Positions 15,783-25,204 of a stretch of 64,000 bases of DNA are shown piece after piece. The notes below the pieces were generated by a model. That model ran no database searches, was not told the origin of the DNA, and worked only from the letters and a program-made list of their open reading frames with translations. Source of the stretch: Puia dinghuensis (GTDB taxonomy: Bacteria > Bacteroidota > Bacteroidia > Chitinophagales > Chitinophagaceae); the NCBI RefSeq assembly GCF_014642875.1, contig NZ_BMJC01000002.1, forward strand, positions 930,001-994,000, in the 5' to 3' direction. Within the stretch, counting starts at the first letter, position 1; each line of letters opens with the position of its first letter. The translations under genes and the position numbers were made by a program.

Positions 15783-18103
15783 ATCATGCTGATAGTCCCG
15801 GAGACCGGCCCGACGCTTGTGCGGGGGCTGTGGGCGGCGAATTTGACAGTGACGATCTGTTTGCCGCGGGTTAAATCAGCGGGTACGGGGTAGCTTATTT
15901 CGTAGAACTTACTTTGTTTTAAGCTCCCCAGGTTCTGCGTGGCGATGGTCTGCCCATCCACCTGGATGTCGAAGATGCGGCCGCGGTGATCGTCGCCCCA
16001 ATAGGAACAGAGGATGGTGTTGGCCGCCGCGGAGTCTACTTTCATGGTGAAGGAGAACCAGCCGCCGTCGTCGGTAGAAAGCCATTTTTTCCCGTGTTCT
16101 TCGCCGGCGTGGAGATTTTCGCCGGCAAAGGAATGATCGCGTTCGGGTTGCATCTCCCCGATGCGCAGGCGATCGATGGTTTTTTCTTCGAGCTCCTGTT
16201 CCTTCTTTCTTTCTTCTTCATATTTCTGTTGCTGGACGGTCCAGGCAGCGGGGGTAAAATAATCCCAATAGACGCTGTAATATTCGTTCTCCGTCCTGTT
16301 GAAGGGGATGAGGGTGATTTCCGCGGGTTGTCCGGCGCCGGTGGTATGGAAGACCAGGTCATCAGTACCCGCCTGGTGCACCCATTGATTGGGGTCCTGG
16401 CCGGAGGCGACGAGGACGGGGATGCCCTTCACCGGATCGGGCTCCTTGTTCCCCAGTTCGCCGGCGAGCAGCACCGGGCCATAAAAGAGCGCGATGCGGT
16501 TGGGGTTGTCGGGGATGGATTCGGTGTAAAAATTCTCCTGGAAGTGGAGGTCGATGGTTTCTGTGCCTTTCCAGGTGCGGGTAATCGTAATATAGCCGTC
16601 CTCCCCTACCGGAAAGGATTGGGAATTGGTCGCCCAATGGGGTTTGCGAACCCGGAGGGTAAAGGTGGTCGGGCGGGCAGCGGTGATCGTGAGGGTCACG
16701 CGATCATTGCCGGGGAGTCCGGACAGTTGTTGTATGGTGACGCTCTTTTCGCGCCAGTTGAGCCTGCTGGATATGAAAAGATTGACATAGAGACTACCGT
16801 CACTGCCCCGGGAATAAATGCTTTCACCATACTTGACATGATTTTCCATGCCCGAGCCGACACAGCAGGTAAAGGTGTTGAAAGGATCACTATACTCCTT
16901 ATGTCCACCCATGCGGAGCGGGACGAAATAGGTCATCATTCCCGTGGCATGGTTCTGTGAGGCAAGAATATGATTGTACAGCGCCTTTTCATAATAATCC
17001 ATCAGCATGGCCGAAGGGTGCCAGGCAAAGAGATGCCGGGTCAGCTTTAGCATGTTGTAGGTGTTGCAGGTCTCGGTGGTATTCTCCGTGAGCTCGTTGT
17101 TTAGTTGCCGCGGCGGGCCCAGGTATTCGTAGTCGCTGTTGCCGCCGGTGGCATAGGAGTGATCTTTGACAATGATAGCCCAGAAGGATTCGGCTATCCG
17201 GCGGTCACGGTCGTCATTCGTCAGTTCGTAGCGCCGGGCGCAGCCGATCACCTTTGGTATCTGGGTATTGGAATGTTTGCCGGCGAGGTCGTCCATGTCG
17301 CGGGACAGGGAATCGAGAATGCGTTTGTCGTGGAATTTGTACGACAGAAGGAGGTATTTCCGGTCGCCGGTGAGGGCATACGTATTGGCGAGTACATCAT
17401 TCATCCCCCCATATTCACAGGCCAGCATCTTTTGAATGGAAGAATCGGGAAGATTTCCGACGATGGTGGATGTCCAGTCGGCCATGCCTTTCTCCACTGC
17501 CAGAGCCCGGGCATTGCCGCAGTAGAGATACGCGTCCAGCAGTCCGGCCATCACTTTGTGTACGGTGTACCAGGGAGACCAGGCGCCGTTGAGGTCAAAT
17601 CCGTGAGAGCGGATATGGCCGGCGGCGACTTCGGCCCACAGGGTATCCTCGCGGGGGATGGCGCCGATATAGCCGGTGTTCCGGGCCTGCTGGCAGACAG
17701 CCAGCTCACTGACGATATAGCTGACCCGATGGAGAAAGGCGGTATCACCGGTGGCGGCATATTGCATCGAACAGGCGGAGAGATAATGTCCCAGCGTATG
17801 ACCTGCCAGACCCGAAGATTCCCAGCCACCATACTTCTCCGCTTTTGGATCGAGGCCGGAGTGGCGGCGAAATTCCGAGAGTAGCCGATCGGGGTCTATT
17901 TCTTTAAGATAGCGAGCGTCGGCCTCCATGGCTTGTTTGAAGGGTCCATCGAGGAGGCGAACGTCTTTCAGATCGAAGGGATAGGCTTTTATGGCGACGA
18001 CCGGGCTTTGTTTTACTTCTTTATTGTTGTATTCCGGAACATAGGATTGCGCCATGCCCGTGATGGTGGTGATAGTAGCGAATAACCAGACTATTTGCTT
18101 CAT
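15752..18103 (-). CDS. Exported GH127 beta-L-arabinofuranosidase
   Basis: A 783-residue protein with signal peptide (cut near MAQS), a long (alpha/alpha)6 barrel and C-terminal beta-sandwich regions. The GH127 active-site set is complete: Glu344 and Cys346 in TETCNTYN, and Cys413-Cys414 in FTCCVGSGMEN. These correspond to the zinc ligands and cysteine nucleophile known from HypBA1. GH127 enzymes remove beta-L-arabinofuranose, notably from hydroxyproline-linked arabino-oligosaccharides of plant extensins. A Glu/Lys-rich coiled stretch (QQQKYEEERKKEQELEEK, ~640-660) precedes the last domain. It is the final gene of the GH3-M1-DPPIV-GH127 run, 12 bp after DPP IV, with a 31-bp tail overlap with araC. 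Confidence 0.92.
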   Translation of the reverse strand: MKQIVWLFATITTITGMAQSYVPEYNNKEVKQSPVVAIKAYPFDLKDVRLLDGPFKQAMEADARYLKEIDPDRLLSEFRRHSGLDPKAEKYGGWESSGLAGHTLGHYLSACSMQYAATGDTAFLHRVSYIVSELAVCQQARNTGYIGAIPREDTLWAEVAAGHIRSHGFDLNGAWSPWYTVHKVMAGLLDAYLYCGNARALAVEKGMADWTSTIVGNLPDSSIQKMLACEYGGMNDVLANTYALTGDRKYLLLSYKFHDKRILDSLSRDMDDLAGKHSNTQIPKVIGCARRYELTNDDRDRRIAESFWAIIVKDHSYATGGNSDYEYLGPPRQLNNELTENTTETCNTYNMLKLTRHLFAWHPSAMLMDYYEKALYNHILASQNHATGMMTYFVPLRMGGHKEYSDPFNTFTCCVGSGMENHVKYGESIYSRGSDGSLYVNLFISSRLNWREKSVTIQQLSGLPGNDRVTLTITAARPTTFTLRVRKPHWATNSQSFPVGEDGYITITRTWKGTETIDLHFQENFYTESIPDNPNRIALFYGPVLLAGELGNKEPDPVKGIPVLVASGQDPNQWVHQAGTDDLVFHTTGAGQPAEITLIPFNRTENEYYSVYWDYFTPAAWTVQQQKYEEERKKEQELEEKTIDRLRIGEMQPERDHSFAGENLHAGEEHGKKWLSTDDGGWFSFTMKVDSAAANTILCSYWGDDHRGRIFDIQVDGQTIATQNLGSLKQSKFYEISYPVPADLTRGKQIVTVKFAAHSPRTSVGPVSGTISMIHSATATDLK

Positions 18104-18115
18104 CGTATTGATTTG

Positions 18116-20284
18116 TCATCGACCGCCGCCCGGACAGTGTTCCCGGAGATAGTCGGTAAATAAATGGGATAAGTGCAGACTGGTGCCTTCACCTTCCCGG
18201 ATGGCATGGGTACGGTTGGGATAGACCATGATCTGGAACTTCCGGTCGTATTTAACCAGTTCGTTTATCAGCTCCTCTGTACCTTTATAATGAACATTAT
18301 CGTCGCCGGTGCCGTGGACAATGAGCAGGTTGCCCCGCAGGTTTTTTGCGTAATAGAGGGGCGAACCCTTTACAAAATCGTCCCGATTTTCCTGGGGAAG
18401 GCCCATGTACCGCTCCTGGTAAATATTATCATACAACAGCTCGTCCGCTACAGGGGCGATGGAGATGCCCGTCTTATAGATATCGGGGTATTGGAATAGC
18501 AGATTCAGCGTAGCAGAGCCGCCGCCGCTCCATCCATGTACTGCTATCCTGCCGGAGTCGACAAAGGGCCATTGCAGTATCTTTTTTGCAGCCATGGCCT
18601 GGTCCCGGATGTTGATGATGCCGATCTTCCGGTAGATGCACTTGCGCCAGGCAGCGCCTTTTGGCGCCGGGGTGCCCCTGCCATCGAGGCTTATCTGGAT
18701 ATAGCCATCCGCAGCGATGTCGCCGGCATAGAGCGAGGTGCCTGCGGCACCCGCAGCATCTCTAACGGTGGTGGCCGCGGGTTCGGTGTAGACAAGGAAG
18801 AGAACGGGATATTTTTTTGTACTGTCGAAATCCTTTGGCAGGATCATCCAGCCATCCATGGTGACGCCGTCGTCGGTAGTGACCTGAAACATTTTTACCG
18901 GGTATTGCGGCCGGCCGTTACCACGGCGGCCGCCCTGGTCATTGGTCTTGATGGTCGTATGCTTTGGCAAGCTCACCCATTCGGATACCGATTCGTAGAG
19001 ATGATTGGAGAAGTTGTGCGTCGCGTATAGCGCGTTGGGGGAAATATTGTAGTTATGCGTGCCTTTCCGGGTGGCGGGAGAAACCAGTTCGAGATTGCCC
19101 TTGCCATCGAGTCGAACGCGGTAAAGATATTGCTGAGTCGCATTATCCGGGGAGGCCATGAAGTAAGCATAACCGCCTTTTTCATCTATTGCTTTGAGAC
19201 TGATGAGGTCGTAATTGCCTTTTGTGAGCAGCGTTTCCTTCTTCCCGTCACGGCTGATGCGGAAGAGATGACGCCAGCCGTCTTTTTCGGAGACCCACAG
19301 GAAATCCTTGCCGTCCTTCATCCACTCCCAGCCGGTGGGATCATCGCTATAACGCTGTTTTACGTCGATCCATGCGCTGTCGGTCTCCTCGTAGATGGGT
19401 GTGGCGGCGCCGGTAGCGGCGTTGCAAATAAAGATCTTTGCGTCATTCTGCTTGCGGTTGAGCTGTTCGAGCACCAGTTCGCTGCTGTTAGCGGCCCATT
19501 CCATTCTTGGGATATAGTGCTGTCTGCTATCACCCGGCACCGCCATCCAGGTGGTCTTCCCTGAAGCGAGATCGACGACGCCTACCCGACAGGGCGAGGG
19601 ATCCTCACCGGCCACGGGATATTCCACGGGGATGGTAAAGGGATAAAGCGAGTCGGTGTTATTTATCATCAGGAAGTTCTTCACCTTTGTCGCGTCGAGC
19701 TGCCAATAGGCGATGCTCTTGCTGTCGGGGCTCCAGCGGAAGCCGTCCCGGCAACTGAATTCTTCCTCATAAGCCCAGTCGAATGTTCCGTTGATGAGGC
19801 GTTGTGTCCCGTCGGTGGTCAGCGGGGTGATGGCCCCGGTGGCAAGGTCTTCCATATAAACATTATGCTCGCTGGTATAGGCGGCTTTTGTCCCGTCGGG
19901 GGAGATCTTGGCGAACATCAGCGATGAGGCCGGCCGGCCTGCGCCCAGCTGTTTCAAAGCATGGGTAGGAATATCGAAAACCCAGTAGTCGCCACGGGTG
20001 TTGAAGCGCCATACCCTTTTTGTATTGGTAAAGAACAACAGCTTTTTTTCATCATCGCTGAAAGAAAAGCTTTGTACGGCCTGTGGCATCTGCCCCGCAT
20101 CAACCACGACAACGCGTTGGAAGGCAGGCAGGTCATACCGGACGAGGGCATTGTTCTCGATGGAATAATAACTTTTCCCATCCTTGCTCCATTTGACGCC
20201 ACCGCCACCGCGTTGGGCAGTGAGGGTGTTGGCAAACAGGCAGAACAGAATGATGACGGGCAGGTGGCGGACCAGTGAGCTCAT
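18116..20284 (-). CDS. Exported dipeptidyl peptidase IV (S9B)
   Basis: This 722-residue protein has a signal peptide (residues ~1-23), a DPP IV beta-propeller containing the double-Glu anchor motif DWAYEEEF (~170-177), and a hydrolase domain with Ser586 in GWSGGG, Asp ~661 in GTGDDNVH and His ~693 in NRTHAI. DPP IV removes X-Pro and often X-Hyp dipeptides from N-termini. The start overlaps the stop of the M1 peptidase gene as ATGA, so the two peptidases are coupled. Placed directly before GH127, it suits stepwise breakdown of proline/hydroxyproline-rich glycoproteins in the periplasm. Confidence 0.93.
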   Translation of the reverse strand: MSSLVRHLPVIILFCLFANTLTAQRGGGGVKWSKDGKSYYSIENNALVRYDLPAFQRVVVVDAGQMPQAVQSFSFSDDEKKLLFFTNTKRVWRFNTRGDYWVFDIPTHALKQLGAGRPASSLMFAKISPDGTKAAYTSEHNVYMEDLATGAITPLTTDGTQRLINGTFDWAYEEEFSCRDGFRWSPDSKSIAYWQLDATKVKNFLMINNTDSLYPFTIPVEYPVAGEDPSPCRVGVVDLASGKTTWMAVPGDSRQHYIPRMEWAANSSELVLEQLNRKQNDAKIFICNAATGAATPIYEETDSAWIDVKQRYSDDPTGWEWMKDGKDFLWVSEKDGWRHLFRISRDGKKETLLTKGNYDLISLKAIDEKGGYAYFMASPDNATQQYLYRVRLDGKGNLELVSPATRKGTHNYNISPNALYATHNFSNHLYESVSEWVSLPKHTTIKTNDQGGRRGNGRPQYPVKMFQVTTDDGVTMDGWMILPKDFDSTKKYPVLFLVYTEPAATTVRDAAGAAGTSLYAGDIAADGYIQISLDGRGTPAPKGAAWRKCIYRKIGIINIRDQAMAAKKILQWPFVDSGRIAVHGWSGGGSATLNLLFQYPDIYKTGISIAPVADELLYDNIYQERYMGLPQENRDDFVKGSPLYYAKNLRGNLLIVHGTGDDNVHYKGTEELINELVKYDRKFQIMVYPNRTHAIREGEGTSLHLSHLFTDYLREHCPGGGR

Positions 20285-21945
20285 GATTTCAGTTTAACTC
20301 CAATGTAGTACATTTTTTTAATAGCATTCTCCTCGAAGAGGCTTGCCTCGTCGCCCTTCAGCCGGGTGCTCTTCCATTCCGGCGTTGGCAGAATGCGCAT
20401 CGACGCCTGATCGTTTCTCAGCACCAGCGGCAGATCAAAACCGGCCACGCAGTTGGAATACCGGTAGAACACCTTCGTACTATCGGCGCTGAAATAGAAT
20501 TCGAGATCGGGTATCTGTGTCGTCCTCAGGTATTGGTCGAATACTTTTCCATAATCGAAGCCGCTTTTTCGGGAGATATAGCGCTCTACCTGTGCCGATG
20601 TCACGGTCTGATGATAGAAGTCCTTGTTAAGACCGCGAAGTATCTGCCGCCACCGATCGTCATTGTCGATGCTATGCCGGATGGCCTGGAGCAGGTTACC
20701 CCCTTTGGGATACATGTCGCCGCTGCCTTCTTCATTGACGTCATAATGCGCGATGATGGGCCGCTCGTTGCGGATGCCGCGGCGGGTGGCGATGTTGTAT
20801 TCATTGCCGGCCTCTTTTCCCCACATATAGTCTACGAAGAGGGTCTCGCTGTAGTTGGTAAAACCTTCGTGTACCCACATATCGGCCAGGTCTTTTGTCG
20901 TCAGGTTGTTGCCAAACCATTCGTGGCCGCTTTCGTGGATGACGATGAAGTCATACATCATCCCATATTTCGAACCGCGGCCCCAATAGCCGAAGGCATA
21001 GCGGTTACCATAGGCGACGGCGCTCTGGTGTTCCATCCCGGGGTGCTGGACATCCACTAATTTGTAGCTGTCCTCATAGAAAGGATAGGGCCCCATCCAG
21101 TGTTCGTGGGCATGCAGCATGTTATGCACCTGTTCGGGGAGGTAGGCTTTTGCTTTTTGCAGGTTGTAATCCAGTACCCAGTAGTCGAGATCGAGATGCC
21201 CTTTTTCACCCTGGAAATCCTCATGAAAAGTGACATACTTCCCGATATAAGGGATAAGACAGTAATTGCTGATAGGATTGACGACGGCCCATTTGTAGGT
21301 AGTGGTGCCGTCACCGTTGTCCTTTTTGAGTTGGAGCCTGCCATTGGAGACGCCGACAAGGGTGTCAGGCACGATCATGGTCATGGAGGCGCCCTTGTCA
21401 GGTTCGTCACCCTGGTAATCCTTGCAAGGGTACCAGAGGGAGGCGCCCATGCCCTGGCAGGTGACCGTCATCCACGGACGTCCGAGGGAATCCTTTATCC
21501 ATGACCAGCCGCCGCTCCAGGGTGGGCGTTTAGCTTCCGTGGGAATACCGGAGAACCACACCTGTACGGTGTTGATGGAGCCCCTGGCCTGTTTTGGCGT
21601 TTTTACATGCCAGGCATTCCCCTCTTTTGTAAAGGGGAGGTTGTCGCTGCCGTTGCAGCGGATGCTATCTATCTGCAGGGGTTCCTGCAGGTCGAGCTGC
21701 ATGCCGGGCTGCCGGTCGCTGACCACCTTATAGGTGATGAGATCGTTGCCGACGGTAGTCTTTGTCAGATAGTCGGGTTTCACGGTGATGTCATAGCGCT
21801 GGATATCCCACCAGGACCTTTCCGGCCCGTTGGCGCCGCGCAAGGTATCGGCATGGGTAAATACCCGGGTGGGTTGTGGAGTTGTCTGGGCCGCAGCGGC
21901 GAAGGAAACCAGCAGCGTGCCAATGAGCAGTGTACCTTTTCTCAT
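20281..21945 (-). CDS. Exported M1-family metallo-aminopeptidase
   Basis: This 554-residue gluzincin has a signal peptide (MRKGTLLIGTLLVSFAAAAQ), an N-terminal beta domain, the substrate-binding GMEHQ motif (residues 303-307) and the zinc site HESGH (337-341) with the third ligand Glu360 in WVHEGFTNYSE. It is shorter than four-domain M1 enzymes and lacks the long helical C-terminal domain, as is common for Bacteroidota periplasmic forms. It should trim N-terminal residues from peptides and so complement DPP IV, to which it is coupled by an ATGA overlap. It lies 70 bp after GH3 on the same strand. Confidence 0.92.
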   Translation of the reverse strand: MRKGTLLIGTLLVSFAAAAQTTPQPTRVFTHADTLRGANGPERSWWDIQRYDITVKPDYLTKTTVGNDLITYKVVSDRQPGMQLDLQEPLQIDSIRCNGSDNLPFTKEGNAWHVKTPKQARGSINTVQVWFSGIPTEAKRPPWSGGWSWIKDSLGRPWMTVTCQGMGASLWYPCKDYQGDEPDKGASMTMIVPDTLVGVSNGRLQLKKDNGDGTTTYKWAVVNPISNYCLIPYIGKYVTFHEDFQGEKGHLDLDYWVLDYNLQKAKAYLPEQVHNMLHAHEHWMGPYPFYEDSYKLVDVQHPGMEHQSAVAYGNRYAFGYWGRGSKYGMMYDFIVIHESGHEWFGNNLTTKDLADMWVHEGFTNYSETLFVDYMWGKEAGNEYNIATRRGIRNERPIIAHYDVNEEGSGDMYPKGGNLLQAIRHSIDNDDRWRQILRGLNKDFYHQTVTSAQVERYISRKSGFDYGKVFDQYLRTTQIPDLEFYFSADSTKVFYRYSNCVAGFDLPLVLRNDQASMRILPTPEWKSTRLKGDEASLFEENAIKKMYYIGVKLKS

Positions 21946-22015
21946 CCTGCAATTTACGGCCGGAAGGCAATGCGGTGTGTGCGTTTTTTGACTTAAACTA
22001 TACGAAAATTATCTG

Positions 22016-24439
22016 TTAGGGGACGATGGTAAATTCCTGTTTTAGCCGGATGTCGACGCTACTGCTGCCGACCATTGCCTGAAATTTTCCCGGCTCCTCG
22101 CGCCAGACATTGTTCTTGTCCAACAGGGAAAGGTCATCCGGGCGCAGCGTGAACTGCACAGTCTTCTTTTCGCCCGGCTGCAGGGAGATACGTTGAAAGC
22201 CGCGGAGCTGCATTTCGTAGATCGTGACGCTGCTGACTTCCTGGTGGAGGTAGAGCTGCACCACCTCGTCGCCCTTTCGCGTGCCTGTATTGGTTACTTC
22301 TACGGAGACGGTGATATCCCCTTGGGGGTGCTGACTGTCGGGGATGACCACCAGATTGCTATAGGAGAAAGTGGTGTAGCTGAGGCCGTAGCCAAAGGGG
22401 TAGATGGGGCCGAAGACGCTGGTGCGGTTTTCGCGGCGAGCCTGTCCGGCGGGCCGCGCCTGTGGCGTGGCTGGGGCATCACCCGGTTGCGAGCCCGGCT
22501 TATAGGGGAAATTCCATTCGATCTCGCCGGTGGTCTTTGGAAAGGTGATCGTCAGCTTTCCGCCGGGGTTGTTGTCGCCAAAAAGCGTCTCGGCGATGGC
22601 CTGGCCGCCAACGGAGTTGGGGAACCAAGCTTCCAGGATGGCGGGGATATAGCGGTTAGCCCAGTTGATGGTAAGGGGCTGGCCATTGATCAGCACTAAA
22701 ACGACAGGGCGGCCGGTGGCTTGCAGGGCCTGCAGCAGCTGCTCCTGGCGGCCGGGAAGGTCGAGCCCGGTGCGGGACATCCCCTCCCCTACCCTTTTCT
22801 CGTCCTCACCCAGTACGGCTACGATTGCATCAGCGTTGCGGGCTTTGGCGACGGCTTCGTCGATCCCGGCCTGTTCGATGGCGGTGAGCGGAGTTGGGAT
22901 GATCTCGCTTTCCGGCCATGCGCTATCCACCATCTCGCAGCCTTTTGCATAATCGAGCGTGACGGCGTTGCCCAGGTAGTTACGCAGCCCTTCTTCTACA
23001 CTGATGACAGAGAGGTGAGATGGTCCATAGCGGCTGATGGCATAAGAGGTCTCCTTTGCCAGCGGGCCAGTGATCAGGATATGGTGGACTTTCTGTTTGT
23101 CCAGCGGCAGCAGATTGCTGTCGTTCTTCAGGAGGACAAGGGATTCGCGGGCCATCTTCAGCATGAAGTCTTTTGTACGGCCGTTCGCCAACACCTCGTC
23201 CGCCTTCTTCGGGTCTTTTACGTAGGGTTGGTCGAAGAGCCCAAGCCTGAACTTTACACGGAGAACATCGGCTACCCGCTTGTCGAGGATGTGGATGGAG
23301 AGGTCACCGTCGCGAACCAGTTCCCGCAGGGGTTCGATAAAGGTCTTTGGCGGGGTGAAGTTGGTCCGGACGTTGAGACCGGCTTCCATCACCTGCCGGA
23401 CGGCATCCTTATAGGTGGCGGCCACATGATGCTTTGTAAAAAGGTATTCGACGGCGTCGCTGTCGGAGACGACATAGCCGTCAAAGCCGAATTTCTCGCG
23501 GAGCAGCTCGGTGAGGAAATAGTAGCTACCGGTGATAGGTACGCCATCCCAGTCATTGTAGCTGCTCATCACACCCATTGGCCTCGCCTCCTGTATCACC
23601 CTTCGGAAGGCGTAGAGGTACAGCTGGTACAATTCCCGCGGAGCCACGTGCGGGTCAGTACGAACACTGCCATCCCGGCCTCCCTTTGGTACGCTATACA
23701 CAGCGAAATGTTTGAGGGTGGATGCCACGCCTTCCTCCTGGATGCCCAGGGTCATTTGCTTACCCAGTTCTGCCACCAAAAAAGGGTCTTCTCCATAGCA
23801 TTCCAATGTTCTGCCCCAGCGGGGGTCGCGGGCCAGATCGAGGATGGGAGCATACACATTGGTATAACCAAGCGCTTTTGCCTCACGGCCGACGATCTCC
23901 CCGGCTTCGCGGACAAGAGCGATATCCCAGGTGGAGCCGATGGCGATGGGCGCCGGCAGTGAAGTGGCGCGGTCGTGGTTGAGGCCATGGATGCCTTCGT
24001 TGGTAAAATCAACGGGGATGCCCAGCCGGGTCTGTTCGACAAACCAACGTTGGACGGTATTTATCGCCTCGGCATGACGGCTAAAGGGATAGGATAGCGT
24101 GGTTTTTGCCGCTGCGTTGCCCGCGACGGCGTTGAGGTCTTCGTCGATATTGGCGATGCCATCCTTCCATATCTCGGTCTTCCATTCGGGAGTAGGGAGT
24201 GAGTCTTTCAATACCCGGCCGTAGCCATAGAGAGTGGCCGTCTGACAGGTCTTCTCTTCCAGCGTCATCTGGCTCAGGAGATCGGCGATACGCCGTTCGA
24301 CCGGCTGTGCCGGGTCTTCGAAGATGTCTTTTATACCGTTTTTGTTGAAGTCAATCCACCCTTCGTGGTAAATGGAAAGCTGAGCAAATGCAAATAGGTT
24401 GATAAGGCAGCAAGCGGCCGACAGGATTACGATGCGCAT
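22016..24439 (-). CDS. Exported GH3 beta-glycosidase
   Basis: An 807-residue protein with signal peptide, GH3 N-terminal TIM barrel (DPRWGR at ~205-210, KHF at ~243-245, nucleophile Asp326 in GYVVSDSD), the (alpha/beta)6 domain with VLGEDEKRVGEGMSR, and a fibronectin-III-like C-terminal domain (YPFGYGLSYTTFSYSNL). The arrangement fits beta-xylosidase, alpha-L-arabinofuranosidase or beta-glucosidase subgroups. As first gene of the run GH3-M1-DPPIV-GH127 it probably removes sugars from plant cell-wall glycans or glycoproteins. The start ATG at 24439 gives a clear signal peptide. Confidence 0.9.
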   Translation of the reverse strand: MRIVILSAACCLINLFAFAQLSIYHEGWIDFNKNGIKDIFEDPAQPVERRIADLLSQMTLEEKTCQTATLYGYGRVLKDSLPTPEWKTEIWKDGIANIDEDLNAVAGNAAAKTTLSYPFSRHAEAINTVQRWFVEQTRLGIPVDFTNEGIHGLNHDRATSLPAPIAIGSTWDIALVREAGEIVGREAKALGYTNVYAPILDLARDPRWGRTLECYGEDPFLVAELGKQMTLGIQEEGVASTLKHFAVYSVPKGGRDGSVRTDPHVAPRELYQLYLYAFRRVIQEARPMGVMSSYNDWDGVPITGSYYFLTELLREKFGFDGYVVSDSDAVEYLFTKHHVAATYKDAVRQVMEAGLNVRTNFTPPKTFIEPLRELVRDGDLSIHILDKRVADVLRVKFRLGLFDQPYVKDPKKADEVLANGRTKDFMLKMARESLVLLKNDSNLLPLDKQKVHHILITGPLAKETSYAISRYGPSHLSVISVEEGLRNYLGNAVTLDYAKGCEMVDSAWPESEIIPTPLTAIEQAGIDEAVAKARNADAIVAVLGEDEKRVGEGMSRTGLDLPGRQEQLLQALQATGRPVVLVLINGQPLTINWANRYIPAILEAWFPNSVGGQAIAETLFGDNNPGGKLTITFPKTTGEIEWNFPYKPGSQPGDAPATPQARPAGQARRENRTSVFGPIYPFGYGLSYTTFSYSNLVVIPDSQHPQGDITVSVEVTNTGTRKGDEVVQLYLHQEVSSVTIYEMQLRGFQRISLQPGEKKTVQFTLRPDDLSLLDKNNVWREEPGKFQAMVGSSSVDIRLKQEFTIVP

Positions 24440-24463
24440 CCTTAAAGATAAGGATTAGCCTTA

Positions 24464-24703
24464 TTACCATGCTTCGTTCTTTTGAAACGCCAGGATTAAA
24501 ATGATCCCGCTGATCAACCCGGAGAAACCGATGAACACCTGGCTTTCGACGTCCAGTGCACTGTACATGAACAGAATCTGGCCAATGATGAGAAAAATGG
24601 AGAAGGCGAGGAGGACAAGTTTGCGAATGGTGCGTTTGGATTTGCCTTTGAACAGACCGAAAACCGAGATAAGGGAAAAGAAGATGCCCACGAGTGTTGT
24701 CAT
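24464..24703 (-). CDS. Small three-helix membrane protein, unknown
   Basis: A 79-residue protein with about three hydrophobic segments (TLVGIFFSLISVFGLF, LVLLAFSIFLIIGQILFMY, VFIGFSGLISGIILILAF) and a basic loop GKSKRTIRK between the first two. The start at 24703 (MTTLVG) is preferred over 24793 because the upstream extension is not hydrophobic and looks like leader. It lies 24 bp before the GH3 gene and 90 bp after a small XRE regulator on the same strand. I do not recognise the family. Confidence 0.55.
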   Translation of the reverse strand: MTTLVGIFFSLISVFGLFKGKSKRTIRKLVLLAFSIFLIIGQILFMYSALDVESQVFIGFSGLISGIILILAFQKNEAW

Positions 24704-24793
24704 AGATACTGATTTTTCATAGTAAAGGATAATGTAATATACGCCCTGCGTGTCCATCCTGCAATAGGAAAATTTCGGCGTAAGGGTACGCAC

Positions 24794-25018
24794 CTACTTA
24801 CTTGGGGGTAGTAATTCCCGAGGGGAAACGCTAAGGCCGTCGCAGAGGGCGATGATCGTGGTAAGCAGCGGATCTGCTTGCCCCGCTTCGATGGCGGCGA
24901 TCTCCCGGCTATCGAGGCCGGTAAGAGTGGAAAGTTGAGCCAGGGTGAGACGTTGCTGTTCGCGAAGTTCAGTCAGCCGCCGGCCGAGCCTGTGTAAGGC
25001 ATCTTGCTGTTTGTCCAT
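24794..25018 (-). CDS. Small XRE-family HTH protein (1)
   Basis: A 74-residue protein that is almost entirely one Cro/C1-type HTH domain (TLAQLSTLTGLDSREIAAIE recognition region, then LLTTIIALCDGLSVSPRELL). The start is taken at MDKQQD (25018), although an in-frame ATG lies three codons upstream at 25027. The short tail gives no sensor domain. It may be a local regulator of the membrane protein/GH3 operon downstream; that is inference. It is not obviously part of a toxin-antitoxin pair. Confidence 0.75.
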   Translation of the reverse strand: MDKQQDALHRLGRRLTELREQQRLTLAQLSTLTGLDSREIAAIEAGQADPLLTTIIALCDGLSVSPRELLPPSK

Positions 25019-25148
25019 AGAATGCAATCTTGATAAGAGAATCGGGTTGCTTCGGTGGCTGGTACAGCAAGATGAAAAGAATACAAGGACTCCCGGCGAG
25101 GGGGGTCTTACCTTATTACGGGGGTAGCCCGGGAGTAACCATTCGGAA

Positions 25149-25192
25149 TTTGCCTGGAATACGCTAAAAAAAAATAGCGCATTCCAGGCAAA
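25149..25192. terminator. Long stem-loop between two XRE genes
   Basis: Bases 25149-25165 pair with 25176-25192 over 17 positions with one A-C mismatch; the loop is almost pure A on the plus strand. It is downstream of the XRE gene at 25248 and upstream of the one at 24794, so it can act as a terminator for the former or a leader structure for the latter. TAGCGC (25175-25180) and GCGCTA (25193-25198) allow a competing fold. Confidence 0.6.
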
Positions 25193-25204
25193 GCGCTAAT
25201 GTCT

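Noticed and set aside
22721-23962. Long open frame (~413 codons) antisense to the GH3 gene
   Set aside because: The sense frame encodes a complete GH3 enzyme; the antisense product has no recognisable motifs and reflects GC-rich third positions.
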